Of a DNA stretch of 7,479 bases, positions 1 to 7,113 are shown one piece after another. This stretch comes from an uncultured Bryobacterales bacterium (GTDB taxonomy: Bacteria > Acidobacteriota > Terriglobia > Bryobacterales > UBA6623). The notes beneath the pieces were generated by a model. That model did not search any database. It worked only from the letters and a program-made list of their open reading frames with translations, and was not told where the DNA came from. The stretch lies in NCBI GenBank assembly GCA_946887065.1, contig CAMPKL010000161.1, positions 1 through 7,479 on the forward strand, read 5' to 3'. Positions within the stretch are counted from its first letter, which is position 1. Every line of letters starts with the position of its first letter. A program made the position numbers and the translations under genes.

Positions 1-25
1 AAAGGCCCGCTCAGGCGAGCGGGCC
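1..25 (-). terminator. Intrinsic terminator downstream of the DinB-like gene
   Basis: A perfect 9-base inverted repeat, GGCCCGCTC and GAGCGGGCC (4-12 and 17-25), is separated by a 4-base loop. Read on the minus strand, the GC-rich hairpin is followed by TTT at the window edge, so the T tract may continue outside. It begins 26 bases after the stop codon of the DinB-like gene, the right place to end that transcript. The plus-strand side has no T run, so it probably acts only on minus-strand transcription. Confidence 0.8.
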
Positions 26-51
26 TCCGTAAGTTTCAATCCGAAGCGCGA

Positions 52-570
52 CTAGCGACCGCTGCGGTCGCTGGAAGGCGGCACCAAACCGTTCAAGCGG
101 AAGTGAACGGCCATCTGCGCGTACTCATGCTCCAAATGTTTGGTGTTGCCGTAAAGAGCGCCGATGCGCGTGCGCTGTGCGCGTCCCGCCGGAACCATTT
201 CGGCGGCCGTGGCGTCGGTGAGCGTGGCGTTGGCCTTGGTGCATTGTTCGAGGCCCGCTTTCAGGGCGGCCACCAGTGCATCCTTGCCGGCGGCGGCATC
301 GGCGTTCGATTGAACGGCCTCGCCGTTCAAACCGGAGCACGAACGCATAGCCGACTGAGCGGTGTGCGCAACGAGGTCGGCGAAGCTCTGGCTCTCGGGA
401 GCCGGCTTGAATCCGTACTTGTCGGCGGGCATTTTCTCAGCCGCGGCGAGCAGATTGGCGCTGGTGCTAGTCCAGGACGCTTGCGCCTCCTGGCTCATGG
501 GGTTCTGCGCCTGCAGGGGAAGGGCGACGGCGAAGGCCGCGGTAAACAAAAACGTGAAGAAGCGTTGCAT
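52..570 (-). CDS. Secreted DinB-like (DinB superfamily) protein
   Basis: A 172-residue protein with an N-terminal signal peptide (hydrophobic run at about residues 4-18, likely cleaved after LQA near residue 22), so the mature protein is probably periplasmic. The rest resembles the DinB four-helix-bundle superfamily, named after a DNA-damage-inducible protein. Members typically bind a metal through three histidines. Candidate ligands here are H69 (in DLVAHTAQ), H145 and H148 (in NTKHLEHEY), and the closing stretch LNGLVPPSS is typical of the group. The start chosen is the ATG at 570 because GGAGG (minus strand, 578-582) lies 7 bases upstream and the signal peptide follows at once. A start at 627 would add 19 residues that look non-coding and cover the promoter. 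A TATAAT box lies upstream and a hairpin terminator downstream. The family call is fairly sure. The biochemical role is unknown; thiol-transferase or hydrolase-like roles are known only for some relatives. Confidence 0.85.
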   Translation of the reverse strand: MQRFFTFLFTAAFAVALPLQAQNPMSQEAQASWTSTSANLLAAAEKMPADKYGFKPAPESQSFADLVAHTAQSAMRSCSGLNGEAVQSNADAAAGKDALVAALKAGLEQCTKANATLTDATAAEMVPAGRAQRTRIGALYGNTKHLEHEYAQMAVHFRLNGLVPPSSDRSGR

Positions 571-597
571 CGGGATTCCTCCAGGAGTCGATGCCGG

Positions 598-627
598 ATT
601 ATAGGCGGAGCGAACTCTCCCCAGCAA
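598..627 (-). promoter_or_regulatory. Candidate sigma-70 promoter for the DinB-like gene
   Basis: On the minus strand the 60-base gap after carB holds a perfect -10 box, TATAAT (598-603). A weaker -35, TTGCTG (622-627), lies 18 bases upstream. The predicted start of transcription is near 591, giving a leader of about 20 bases that contains the GGAGG ribosome site at 578-582. This would let the gene be expressed independently of lepB-carA-carB. The -35 matches consensus only at its TTG, so the call rests mainly on the -10 and its placement. Confidence 0.55.
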
Positions 628-630
628 GCG

Positions 631-3600
631 CTAGGAAACGGCTTCCGGGGTTTCCGTCACATGCAACTCCTGCAGGGATCGCACTTGAATGGTGCGTTGG
701 CGCTTGGCTTCGATGCCTTCCGCGGCGGCGCGACCGGCGGTGAGCATCGAAATGCAAGGGATGTTTTGAGCCGCCGCGGCACGGCGAATGGCGCGCTCAT
801 CCTCGAAGGCGCTGGCTCCGGCCGGCGTATTGACGATCAGGCTGATTTTGCGGTCCTTGATCAAGTCGACCACATTGGGACGTCCTTCGTTGACTTTGAA
901 GACCACCTTGCAGTCGAGTCCCGCGGCGCGCAGGCGTTCGGCGGTGCCGCGCGTGCCGAAGAGTTCAAATCCCATGCCAGCGAATTTCTTGGCGATCGCG
1001 GCAGCTTCATCTTTCTGCTTGGAGCCGATACTCATGAAGACGGCGCCTGAGTCCGGCAACGGATTGCCGGCGCTAAGTTGGGCCTTCGCGAAGGCTTCGC
1101 CGAAGGTTTCGCCGACGCCCATCACTTCGCCAGTGGAACGCATCTCGGGCCCCAGAATTGGATCGACGCCGGGGAACTTGTTGAACGGGAAGACGGGCGA
1201 TTTGACGCAGACCTTATGCGGCTTGAGTTCGCCCTTGGGCAATTCGGGCATGTCGGCCAGCTTGCGGCCCATCATTAGCCGCACGGCGATCTTGGCCACG
1301 GGCACGCCCGTGGCCTTGCTGACGTAAGGGACGGTGCGCGAAGCGCGCGGATTCACTTCGATGACGTAGACCTTGCCGTTGGCGATGGCGTACTGCACGT
1401 TCATCAAACCGACGACGTTGAGGGCGCGGGCCATCTTCACGGTGTATTCGCGAATGGTGTCGAGTTGGGCCGGGGTGATCGTCATCGAGGGCAACACGCA
1501 GGAGCTGTCGCCCGAGTGCACTCCGGCTTCCTCGATGTGTTCCATGATGCCGGCGATGAGGACGTCTTCGCCGTCGCACAAAGCGTCGACATCGACTTCC
1601 GTTGCATTTTCGAGGAAGCGGTCGATCAAGATCGGGCGTTCCTGCGAAGAGTAGGCCACGGCTTCGCGCATGTAGTTTTCGATCATCGCGGCGCTGTAGG
1701 CGATGACCATCGCGCGTCCCCCGAGGACGTAGCTGGGGCGGACGAGGACGGGATAACCGAGTTCTTGCGAGACGGCGAGGGCCCCTTCGACAGTCGTGGC
1801 CGTACCGCTAGGCGGCTGCGGGATGTCGAGCTGCTCCAGCAGGCGGCCGAAGCGGTCACGGTCTTCGGCGAGATCGATGGAATCGGGATCAGTGCCGACG
1901 ATCGGTACGCCGTTGGCCTTAAGCGGCAGGGCGAGATTGAGCGGCGTCTGTCCGCCGAACTGCACGATCACGCCGTCGGGCTTCTCGGTCTCGAAGACGT
2001 TAAGGACGTTCTCGAGCGTCAGCGGCTCGAAGTACAGCCGATCGGACGTGTCGTAGTCGGTCGATACGGTCTCGGGGTTGCAGTTGACCATGATGGACTC
2101 GATGCCCATCTCTTGCAGCGAGTAGGAGGCGTGGCAACAGCAGTAGTCGAACTCGATTCCTTGTCCGATGCGGTTGGGGCCGGAACCGAGAATCATGACT
2201 TTCTTGTTGGCGGTCGGCTCGGCTTCGCACTCTTCTTCATAGACCGAATAAAGATACGGCGTGAAGCTTTCAAATTCGGCGGCGCAAGTATCGACCCGTT
2301 TGTACACGGCTTTGATGCCGGCTTCTTTCCGTTTGTTGCGCACGGCGGTTTCGCTGACGTTCCAGATGCGGCCGAGGCGGTTATCAGAGAAACCGAAACG
2401 CTTGGCCTGGCGAAGATCTTCGTCACTCACTTGGTCGAACGTGGTTTCGCCGAGCTTCATTTGAAACTCGACCGCTTCGCGCATTTGCTCCAAGAACCAG
2501 GGGTCGATCTTGGTGAGTTCGTGGATCTCATCGACCGTGAAACCTCGTGTCAGCGCATAGCGGATGTAGTTCAGCCGGTCAGGCGTCGGCGTGATCAGCT
2601 TCTTGCGAATCTGCGCCGGATCATAGACATCCGTGCCCGGTTTGCGGCCGGTTTCCAGGCTGCGGATCGCCTTCCACAACGCGTGTTTGAACGTCGAGCC
2701 GATGGCCATGACCTCGCCGATCGACTTCATCTGAATGCCGAGCAGAGGTTCTGAGCCGGGAAACTTTTCAAACTGCCACTTCGGCGCCTTGACCACCACG
2801 TAGTCGATCGACGGTTCAAAGCAGGCCGGCGTCTTCTTGGTGATGTCGTTGGCGATCTCGTCCAGCCGCATCCCGACGGCGAGCTTGGCGGCGATCTTGG
2901 CGATGGGAAAACCGGTCGCTTTTGACGCCAAAGCCGAGCTGCGCGAGACGCGCGGGTTCATCTCGATGACGATCATGCGGCCGGACACCGGATCCATGGC
3001 GAACTGCACGTTCGAGCCGCCGGTGTCGACGCCGATCTCGCGCAAGACGGCCAGCGATGCGTCGCGCATGAACTGGTACTCGCGATCGGTGAGCGTTTGC
3101 GCCGGCGCGACCGTGATGGAGTCGCCGGTATGGACGCCCATCGGGTCGAAGTTTTCGATCGAGCAGATGATGATGCAGTTGTCGGCAAGATCGCGCATCA
3201 CCTCCATCTCGTATTCCTTCCAGCCGAGGACGCTCTCCTCGACCAACACCTCGTGCACGGGCGAGATTTCGAGCGCCCGCAGCAGGAGATGGTTCATCTC
3301 CTCGCGGTTGTAGGCGATGCCGCCGCCGGAGCCGCCCATCGTGAAACTCGGACGCAGAACGATCGGGTAGCCGACTTCTTCAGCAAACTCAAGGCCGGCG
3401 TCGAGGTCGTGAACGTGCGCCGATTTCGGCGTTTCAAGACCGATCTTGGTCATCGCGGCCTTGAAGAGCTGGCGGTCCTCAGCCTTGCGGATGGCGTCGC
3501 GGTTGGCGCCGATCATTTCGACCCCGTACTCGTCGAGCACCCCGGCATCGGCCAACGCCAGCGAGGCGTTCAAGCCCGTTTGGCCGCCGACGGTAGACAG

Positions 3601-3858
3601 AACTGCGTCGGGGCGCTCCTTCTTGATGATCTCGGTCAGGTACTCGACCGTAAGAGGCTCGACGTAGGTGCTCTCGGCGAGCCCCGGGTCGGTCATGATG
3701 GTGGCCGGGTTGGAGTTGACCAATACGACCTGGTAGCCCTCATCGCGCAAGGCTTTGCAGGCTTGCGTACCGGAGTAGTCGAATTCGCAGGCCTGACCGA
3801 TCACGATCGGCCCCGAGCCGATGATCATGATCTTGTGAATGTCGGTGCGTTTCGGCAT
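631..3858 (-). CDS. carB: Carbamoyl-phosphate synthase large chain
   Basis: This 1075-residue protein is full length (E. coli CarB has 1073). It makes carbamoyl phosphate from bicarbonate, ammonia delivered by CarA and two ATP, for arginine and pyrimidine synthesis in the cytoplasm. Domains in order: first ATP-grasp half (about 1-400, carboxyphosphate formation), oligomerisation region (about 400-550), second ATP-grasp half (about 551-935, carbamate phosphorylation), and a C-terminal MGS-like allosteric domain (about 936-1075). Residues matching E. coli active-site positions are visible: R129, R169, E215, H243, Q285, E299 and N301 in the first half; H781, Q822, E834 and N836 in the second. 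The allosteric domain keeps GTRGTA (968-973), K988 in KVNEGRP and N1010-T1011, the usual UMP-binding positions, so feedback by UMP is likely (inference). The ATG overlaps the carA stop by one base (TAATG) and has little Shine-Dalgarno of its own, pointing to translational coupling. No frameshift or missing key residue was seen. Confidence 0.99.
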   Translation of the reverse strand: MPKRTDIHKIMIIGSGPIVIGQACEFDYSGTQACKALRDEGYQVVLVNSNPATIMTDPGLAESTYVEPLTVEYLTEIIKKERPDAVLSTVGGQTGLNASLALADAGVLDEYGVEMIGANRDAIRKAEDRQLFKAAMTKIGLETPKSAHVHDLDAGLEFAEEVGYPIVLRPSFTMGGSGGGIAYNREEMNHLLLRALEISPVHEVLVEESVLGWKEYEMEVMRDLADNCIIICSIENFDPMGVHTGDSITVAPAQTLTDREYQFMRDASLAVLREIGVDTGGSNVQFAMDPVSGRMIVIEMNPRVSRSSALASKATGFPIAKIAAKLAVGMRLDEIANDITKKTPACFEPSIDYVVVKAPKWQFEKFPGSEPLLGIQMKSIGEVMAIGSTFKHALWKAIRSLETGRKPGTDVYDPAQIRKKLITPTPDRLNYIRYALTRGFTVDEIHELTKIDPWFLEQMREAVEFQMKLGETTFDQVSDEDLRQAKRFGFSDNRLGRIWNVSETAVRNKRKEAGIKAVYKRVDTCAAEFESFTPYLYSVYEEECEAEPTANKKVMILGSGPNRIGQGIEFDYCCCHASYSLQEMGIESIMVNCNPETVSTDYDTSDRLYFEPLTLENVLNVFETEKPDGVIVQFGGQTPLNLALPLKANGVPIVGTDPDSIDLAEDRDRFGRLLEQLDIPQPPSGTATTVEGALAVSQELGYPVLVRPSYVLGGRAMVIAYSAAMIENYMREAVAYSSQERPILIDRFLENATEVDVDALCDGEDVLIAGIMEHIEEAGVHSGDSSCVLPSMTITPAQLDTIREYTVKMARALNVVGLMNVQYAIANGKVYVIEVNPRASRTVPYVSKATGVPVAKIAVRLMMGRKLADMPELPKGELKPHKVCVKSPVFPFNKFPGVDPILGPEMRSTGEVMGVGETFGEAFAKAQLSAGNPLPDSGAVFMSIGSKQKDEAAAIAKKFAGMGFELFGTRGTAERLRAAGLDCKVVFKVNEGRPNVVDLIKDRKISLIVNTPAGASAFEDERAIRRAAAAQNIPCISMLTAGRAAAEGIEAKRQRTIQVRSLQELHVTETPEAVS

Positions 3859-4982
3859 TAGCGCTGCGTTTCCATCAACTCGCGAAACTCATCGAACAGG
3901 TAGGCCGAATCGTGCGGGCCGGGCGCAGCTTCGGGATGATACTGCACGCAGAACATCGGATCCTTGCGGCTGCGGAAGCCCTCTAGCGTCTGGTCGTTCA
4001 AATTGATGTGGGTGACCTGCAAATCGGCCGGCAGCGAATCGGGATCGACCGCGAAACCGTGATTTTGCGACGTGATCTCGACTTTGCCGGTCAGTTCGTT
4101 GCGGACCGGGTGATTGCAGCCGTGGTGACCGAACTTCAACTTGTAGGTCTTGGCGCCGGAAGCCAGAGCCAGCACTTGATGACCCAGGCAGATCCCGAAA
4201 ACCGGGACTCGTCCGATGACGCCGCCTATGCTCTTGGCTTGCGCTTCAAGCGGCTCCGGATCGCCCGGGCCGTTCGAGATAAACACGCCGTCAGGCTTAA
4301 GCGACAACACCTCTTCCGCCGATGTGCCCGCCGGGATGACGGTCGTGCGTGCGCCTATGCCGCGCAGCTTGCGCAGGATGTTGTGCTTGATGCCGAAGTC
4401 GTAGGCCACGACGTGAAATTTCTGTTCGGCCGTCTCGATGCGTTCGGAAGGCGATGAAGCCGGGACCGGCTCGGTCCACTCGTAGCGCTGCTTGGTGCTG
4501 ACGGTGGAAGCCAGATCGAGCCCCGTCATGGCCGGGATCGATCGCGCTTTCTCTTTCAGGCTGCGCGGATCGAGGTCCAGCGACGAAATAATGCCGCGCA
4601 TCGCGCCTTGGTCTCGTAGGTGCCTGACCAGTGCGCGAGTGTCGAGGTCGCCGATAATCGGCACGCCGGCCTGAGCCAAGTACTCATCCGCGGTCTGCTG
4701 CGAACGGCGATTTGAGGCGATCTGCGAGAACTCGCGGACCACCAGGCCTTCCAGATACGGCTTGAGCGATTCGCGGTCTTCGTCGTTGACGCCGTAATTG
4801 CCGATCTGGGGGTAAGTGAGAACGACGATTTGTCCGCTATACGAAGGATCGGTGAAGATCTCTTGATATCCGGTAAGACCCGTATTGAAAACGACTTCAC
4901 CGGCGCGTTCAACGCGCGCGCCGATACCTCTTCCTCGAAAGACGCGTCCGTCTTCGAGCACCAGCAGAGCTTCAAAACTCAT
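3858..4982 (-). CDS. carA: Carbamoyl-phosphate synthase small chain (glutaminase subunit)
   Basis: A 374-residue cytoplasmic subunit of normal family length. It hydrolyses glutamine and passes ammonia to CarB. The N-terminal CarA-specific domain (about 1-150) contains GLTGYQEI (35-42) and DPSYSGQIV (45-53). The C-terminal class I glutamine amidotransferase domain (about 190-370) has the oxyanion motif NGPGDP (237-242), the nucleophile C265 in FGICLGHQ (262-269), and H349 and E351 in [10 protein letters not shown], completing the Cys-His-Glu triad. The ATG at 4982 overlaps the lepB stop as ATGA, and GGAG inside the end of lepB lies about 7 bases upstream of the start. The gene sits immediately before its partner carB, the usual order. 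Confidence 0.99.
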   Translation of the reverse strand: MSFEALLVLEDGRVFRGRGIGARVERAGEVVFNTGLTGYQEIFTDPSYSGQIVVLTYPQIGNYGVNDEDRESLKPYLEGLVVREFSQIASNRRSQQTADEYLAQAGVPIIGDLDTRALVRHLRDQGAMRGIISSLDLDPRSLKEKARSIPAMTGLDLASTVSTKQRYEWTEPVPASSPSERIETAEQKFHVVAYDFGIKHNILRKLRGIGARTTVIPAGTSAEEVLSLKPDGVFISNGPGDPEPLEAQAKSIGGVIGRVPVFGICLGHQVLALASGAKTYKLKFGHHGCNHPVRNELTGKVEITSQNHGFAVDPDSLPADLQVTHINLNDQTLEGFRSRKDPMFCVQYHPEAAPGPHDSAYLFDEFRELMETQR

Positions 4983-5596
4983 TCCAAAACTCCGAAGCGG
5001 TCCAACGGCCAGTAGGCGAATACGGCCTTACCGGTGACGAATGCAACAGGCACGGTTCCCCACATCCGGCTGTCGTTGGAGGTGTTCCGGTGGTCTCCGA
5101 GAACGTACAGGCTGTCCTCGGGCACGACGACCGCGGCATGGGTGGAGAGGTCCCGATATTCGGCGGGAACGTACCACTCGTCCACCCCTTCGCCGTTGAC
5201 GAACAGTTGGCCGCCAACGATTTCCACGACGTCTCCCTCCACGCCCACGACCCTCTTGATGTAAGACTTTTGCGGATCGAGCGGAAAGCGGAAAACGATC
5301 ACGTCGCCCTTGTCGACTTCATCGAAGTTGTAGACGAACTTATTGACAAAGATGCGTTCCTGGTCCTGTAGCCAGGGCATCATGCTGGTGCCTTCAACCT
5401 TTACCGGTTGGTAAAGAAAGACGATGACGATAGCCGCGATGGCCAAGGAAACGAAGACATCACGGATCCAGACCTGCACATCGAGCCAAATCGCGGCCCG
5501 GCCAGGATCGGCAACGCGTTCCGGCAACGGCTTCGCGTCTTCCGGCTGCGCTGCAGGTCCGGAGTCGAGGCCGTCCGACTCCCGAGTAGGATGCAT
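4979..5596 (-). CDS. lepB: Signal peptidase I
   Basis: A 205-residue inner-membrane serine protease (family S26) that removes signal peptides from exported proteins on the outer face of the membrane. A polar cytoplasmic N-terminus (1-43) leads to one membrane segment (about 46-62, rich in Ile, Val and Ala). The catalytic S71 lies in VEGTSMMP (67-74, box B), the general base K114 in YIKRVVGVEGD (112-122, box D), and box E is GDHRNTSNDSRMWG (167-180). The start is the ATG at 5596: an in-frame TAA lies two codons upstream, and the next candidate (GTG at V40) would leave almost no cytoplasmic N-terminus. No clear Shine-Dalgarno precedes it. It overlaps carA by 4 bases, so it is probably the first gene of a lepB-carA-carB operon. 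This pairing reflects gene order rather than a shared pathway. Confidence 0.97.
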   Translation of the reverse strand: MHPTRESDGLDSGPAAQPEDAKPLPERVADPGRAAIWLDVQVWIRDVFVSLAIAAIVIVFLYQPVKVEGTSMMPWLQDQERIFVNKFVYNFDEVDKGDVIVFRFPLDPQKSYIKRVVGVEGDVVEIVGGQLFVNGEGVDEWYVPAEYRDLSTHAAVVVPEDSLYVLGDHRNTSNDSRMWGTVPVAFVTGKAVFAYWPLDRFGVLE

Positions 5597-5632
5597 CAGT
5601 TAAAGGGCGACGACCCGAAAGGGCCTACCGAC

Positions 5633-5662
5633 TTTTTACCATGCGGGTTCGGGTGGGAACAA
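5633..5662 (-). promoter_or_regulatory. Weak candidate promoter for lepB-carA-carB
   Basis: The 87-base gap between the methyltransferase stop (5684) and the lepB start (5596) holds, on the minus strand, TTGTTC (5657-5662) and TAAAAA (5633-5638) separated by 18 bases. Each box matches consensus only in part. A start near 5627 would give a leader of about 30 bases. No hairpin terminator was seen in the gap, so read-through from the methyltransferase gene is equally possible. Confidence 0.25.
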
Positions 5663-5683
5663 GTTTTTGGATGGGTCTCGGCG

Positions 5684-6631
5684 CTACTTCCCAGCATCCC
5701 TTTCCTGAATCATGGGCGGCGCCAAGCCCAGTCGTCGGCCAATGCGGTAGGCCCAGCTGCCGTAGATTTGGCGAATGTGGGCGCGCAACTCTTCGGCTTT
5801 GTCGTCGGATGCTCGACGAAGCTCCCGAAGAGCGGCTTCCGATGCGTCGATCGACCTCTTTAAATCTTCGTTCTCGGCGGCAAGCAAGACCTGCTCGGCT
5901 TCCAAGAGGGCGTGTTCCACTTCCAGCAAGGCCTGCTCAACATCCGGCTCGGGCTCCCGTTTGGGAGCCTTCCGCATGGTTAACCAGAAGTACTGCTCAC
6001 CCACGCCCTCGAAGGCCTCAATCCGCATCTGGTTCGCCCGCGCCGAGCGCACGGCATCCAGTGCCGAGAAACGTGCGCCGGACCACGTGTCATTCGGCGT
6101 CGCCGCGGCCCCAGGGCTGCCTTGCACTTGAAACTTGAACAGCGCACCTGGCCGAAGGCGATCAGCGACTTCATGTATGTAGCCGCGAATCACCTCAATG
6201 TCGGGGATGTGCTGGAAAACGATATAACTCAGTGCAAAGTCGAGGTGCACATCGCCCAGGGCGTCCAGGTCTACGCCGTTGGTTTGGGTCCAACTCACAT
6301 TCGCGACGTCAGCCAGCCGAGCGCGAGCCCGGGCCAGCATCTCGCCGCTCACGTCCACTGCGTGAACGTGGCCGAATATCTCCGCCAATGGCTTCGTCAT
6401 GCGGCCTGCGCCGCAGCCGATCTCCAGGATCGTCATATCCTTGGGATCGCGCCCCTGGGCTATGCGCGCCAGATCAGCGAGAACGACGTGCTCCGTTGAT
6501 GCGCGTCCCGAAAGATCGAATTCCTCCTCGGACCACTGCTCTTGACCGCTGGCGACGTAGTGATAGGCATTCTCCCGCGCACGCTCGTCCCATTCCAGGC
6601 GCATTCTTTCGCTGATCGGTCGCAATTCCAC
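5684..6631 (-). CDS. Class I SAM-dependent methyltransferase with C-terminal coiled coil
   Basis: A 315-residue, probably cytoplasmic protein. The N-terminal half (about 45-220) is a Rossmann-fold methyltransferase: motif I ILEIGCGAGRMT (68-79), the acidic residue D93 in AVDVSGEM that normally contacts the SAM ribose, motif IV-like DFALSYIVFQHI (131-142), and DRLRPGALFKFQV (157-169). After a charged linker (221-230) comes a predicted coiled coil (about 231-288) that starts with three similar heptads. A short aromatic/basic tail, YGSWAYRIGRRLG (290-302), resembles the ends of proteins encoded in polysaccharide and glycosyltransferase clusters (inference). The substrate cannot be told; a glycan, lipid or small molecule is possible. 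The start is GTG at 6631 with GAGGA a few bases upstream. An ATG at codon 10 (6604) is an alternative with a weaker ribosome site. It is divergent from padR across a 133-base gap, and no convincing promoter of its own was found. Confidence 0.87.
   Translation of the reverse strand: MELRPISERMRLEWDERARENAYHYVASGQEQWSEEEFDLSGRASTEHVVLADLARIAQGRDPKDMTILEIGCGAGRMTKPLAEIFGHVHAVDVSGEMLARARARLADVANVSWTQTNGVDLDALGDVHLDFALSYIVFQHIPDIEVIRGYIHEVADRLRPGALFKFQVQGSPGAAATPNDTWSGARFSALDAVRSARANQMRIEAFEGVGEQYFWLTMRKAPKREPEPDVEQALLEVEHALLEAEQVLLAAENEDLKRSIDASEAALRELRRASDDKAEELRAHIRQIYGSWAYRIGRRLGLAPPMIQERDAGK
5876..5938 (-). repeat. Three degenerate 21-base repeats encoding coiled-coil heptads
   Basis: Within the methyltransferase gene, codons 232-252 form three consecutive 21-base units encoding EQALLEV, EHALLEA and EQVLLAA. 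Units one and two share 14 of 21 bases by hand comparison. Leucines and acidic residues recur with seven-residue spacing, consistent with expansion of a coiled-coil segment by internal duplication followed by drift. Confidence 0.6.
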
Positions 6632-6671
6632 TCGTCCTCGGCTATCCCGGCGCCGATCCGAACGGCTGCCT

Positions 6672-6694
6672 TGGTCCTAGAGGTTACTAGACCA
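6672..6694. repeat. Imperfect inverted repeat in the methyltransferase-padR gap
   Basis: TGGTC-C-TAG (6672-6680) and CTA-GACCA (6687-6694) form an 8-base-pair inverted repeat with one bulged C around the loop AGGTTA. It lies just upstream of the padR -35 box, in the divergent gap. It contains two CTAG tetramers, as does the padR operator 60 bases away. It could be an accessory repressor site, an element controlling the methyltransferase gene, or chance. Confidence 0.4.
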
Positions 6695-6715
6695 GCGGCC
6701 CTGCGTGTGTGTCGC

Positions 6716-6745
6716 TTGACGGGAGGTCTCAGGCAGGATTATCTT
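6716..6745 (+). promoter_or_regulatory. Sigma-70-like promoter of padR and the permease gene
   Basis: TTGACG (6716-6721) matches the -35 consensus at five of six bases. It is followed after 18 bases by TATCTT (6740-6745), which matches the -10 at four of six. Transcription should start near 6752, inside the inverted repeat at 6748-6765, giving a leader of only about 13 bases before the ATG at 6765. Confidence 0.65.
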
Positions 6746-6747
6746 TG

Positions 6748-6765
6748 TACCTAACTAGCTAGGTA
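6748..6765. promoter_or_regulatory. Probable PadR operator (inverted repeat)
   Basis: A perfect inverted repeat TACCTA-ACTAGC-TAGGTA lies 2 bases downstream of the -10 box, covers the predicted transcription start, and ends on the A of the padR ATG. PadR-family repressors bind as dimers to such palindromes near their own promoters, so a bound repressor here would block initiation. The site is seen directly; its assignment to this PadR protein is inference from position. Confidence 0.65.
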
Positions 6766-7103
6766 TGAGAAAGGCCAAGAACGACATCCTGCAAGGAACG
6801 CTGACCCTGCTCGTGTTGCGGACGCTGGAGGCTCACGGATCGTGCCACGGCTACGGGCTGTGCGGATACATTCAGGCTGCATCGACTGATCTCCTGCGGG
6901 TTGAGGAAGGATCTTTGTATCCCGCATTGCACCGCATGGAGCAGGACGGTTGGCTGAAGTCGAGTTGGGCGCTGAGCGAAAAGGGCCGCCGCGCGAAGTT
7001 CTACGAAATTACGAAACGGGGCCTGGCACAGCTCGAAACGGAGAAGGAAAGCTGGGACCGGCTGACGCGCGGCGTGGCGCTGGTGCTGAGCCCGATAGAG
7101 TGA
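6765..7103 (+). CDS. PadR-family transcriptional repressor
   Basis: A 112-residue winged-helix DNA-binding protein of the short PadR type. [15 protein letters not shown] (7-21) is the first helix region, and [10 protein letters not shown] (28-37) starts the recognition part. The family signature [18 protein letters not shown] (46-63) leads to the wing, with [12 protein letters not shown] (75-86) as its second strand and following turn. A short C-terminal helix (about 87-107) should form the dimer. Such proteins repress adjacent transporter genes and often themselves. The start is the ATG at 6765; upstream there is only a weak AGG and a very short predicted leader. The next gene begins 10 bases after the stop, so they form an operon. 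Two cysteines, C27 and C33, flank HGYG where family members usually carry hydrophobic or other residues. The ligand is unknown. Confidence 0.95.
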   Translation: MRKAKNDILQGTLTLLVLRTLEAHGSCHGYGLCGYIQAASTDLLRVEEGSLYPALHRMEQDGWLKSSWALSEKGRRAKFYEITKRGLAQLETEKESWDRLTRGVALVLSPIE

Positions 7104-7113
7104 GGTGGCGCAA

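Noticed and set aside
571..627. The upstream start at 627 for the DinB-like gene, adding 19 residues.
   Set aside because: The extra segment covers the TATAAT box and ribosome site, and would place the signal peptide internally. The ATG at 570 fits far better.
103..1050. A 315-codon plus-strand frame running across the DinB-like gene, the gap and the end of carB.
   Set aside because: It spans two real minus-strand genes and their gap, shows no motif, and has no convincing ribosome site.
2130..2145. Three consecutive cysteines in CarB (573-575).
   Set aside because: E. coli CarB has two cysteines at the equivalent place in the same conserved motif, so this is ordinary variation.
1465..2754. 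A 429-codon open frame on the plus strand opposite carB.
   Set aside because: It lies wholly antisense to a complete, well-conserved carB and its composition (rich in Arg, Gly, Asp, Val) is that of a GC-rich shadow frame. No recognisable domain.
3097..3861. A 254-codon plus-strand frame opposite the start of carB.
   Set aside because: Antisense shadow of the first ATP-grasp domain, with no family resemblance.
5611..5624. CCC-GAAA-GGG in front of lepB as a terminator for the methyltransferase gene.
   Set aside because: The stem is only three base pairs and no T tract follows at the right place.
6738..6743. GATAAT on the minus strand as a -10 box for the methyltransferase gene.
   Set aside because: It overlaps the padR promoter, no matching -35 lies at the right distance, and it would give a leader of about 100 bases. 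AT-rich promoter sequence readily yields such matches on the opposite strand.
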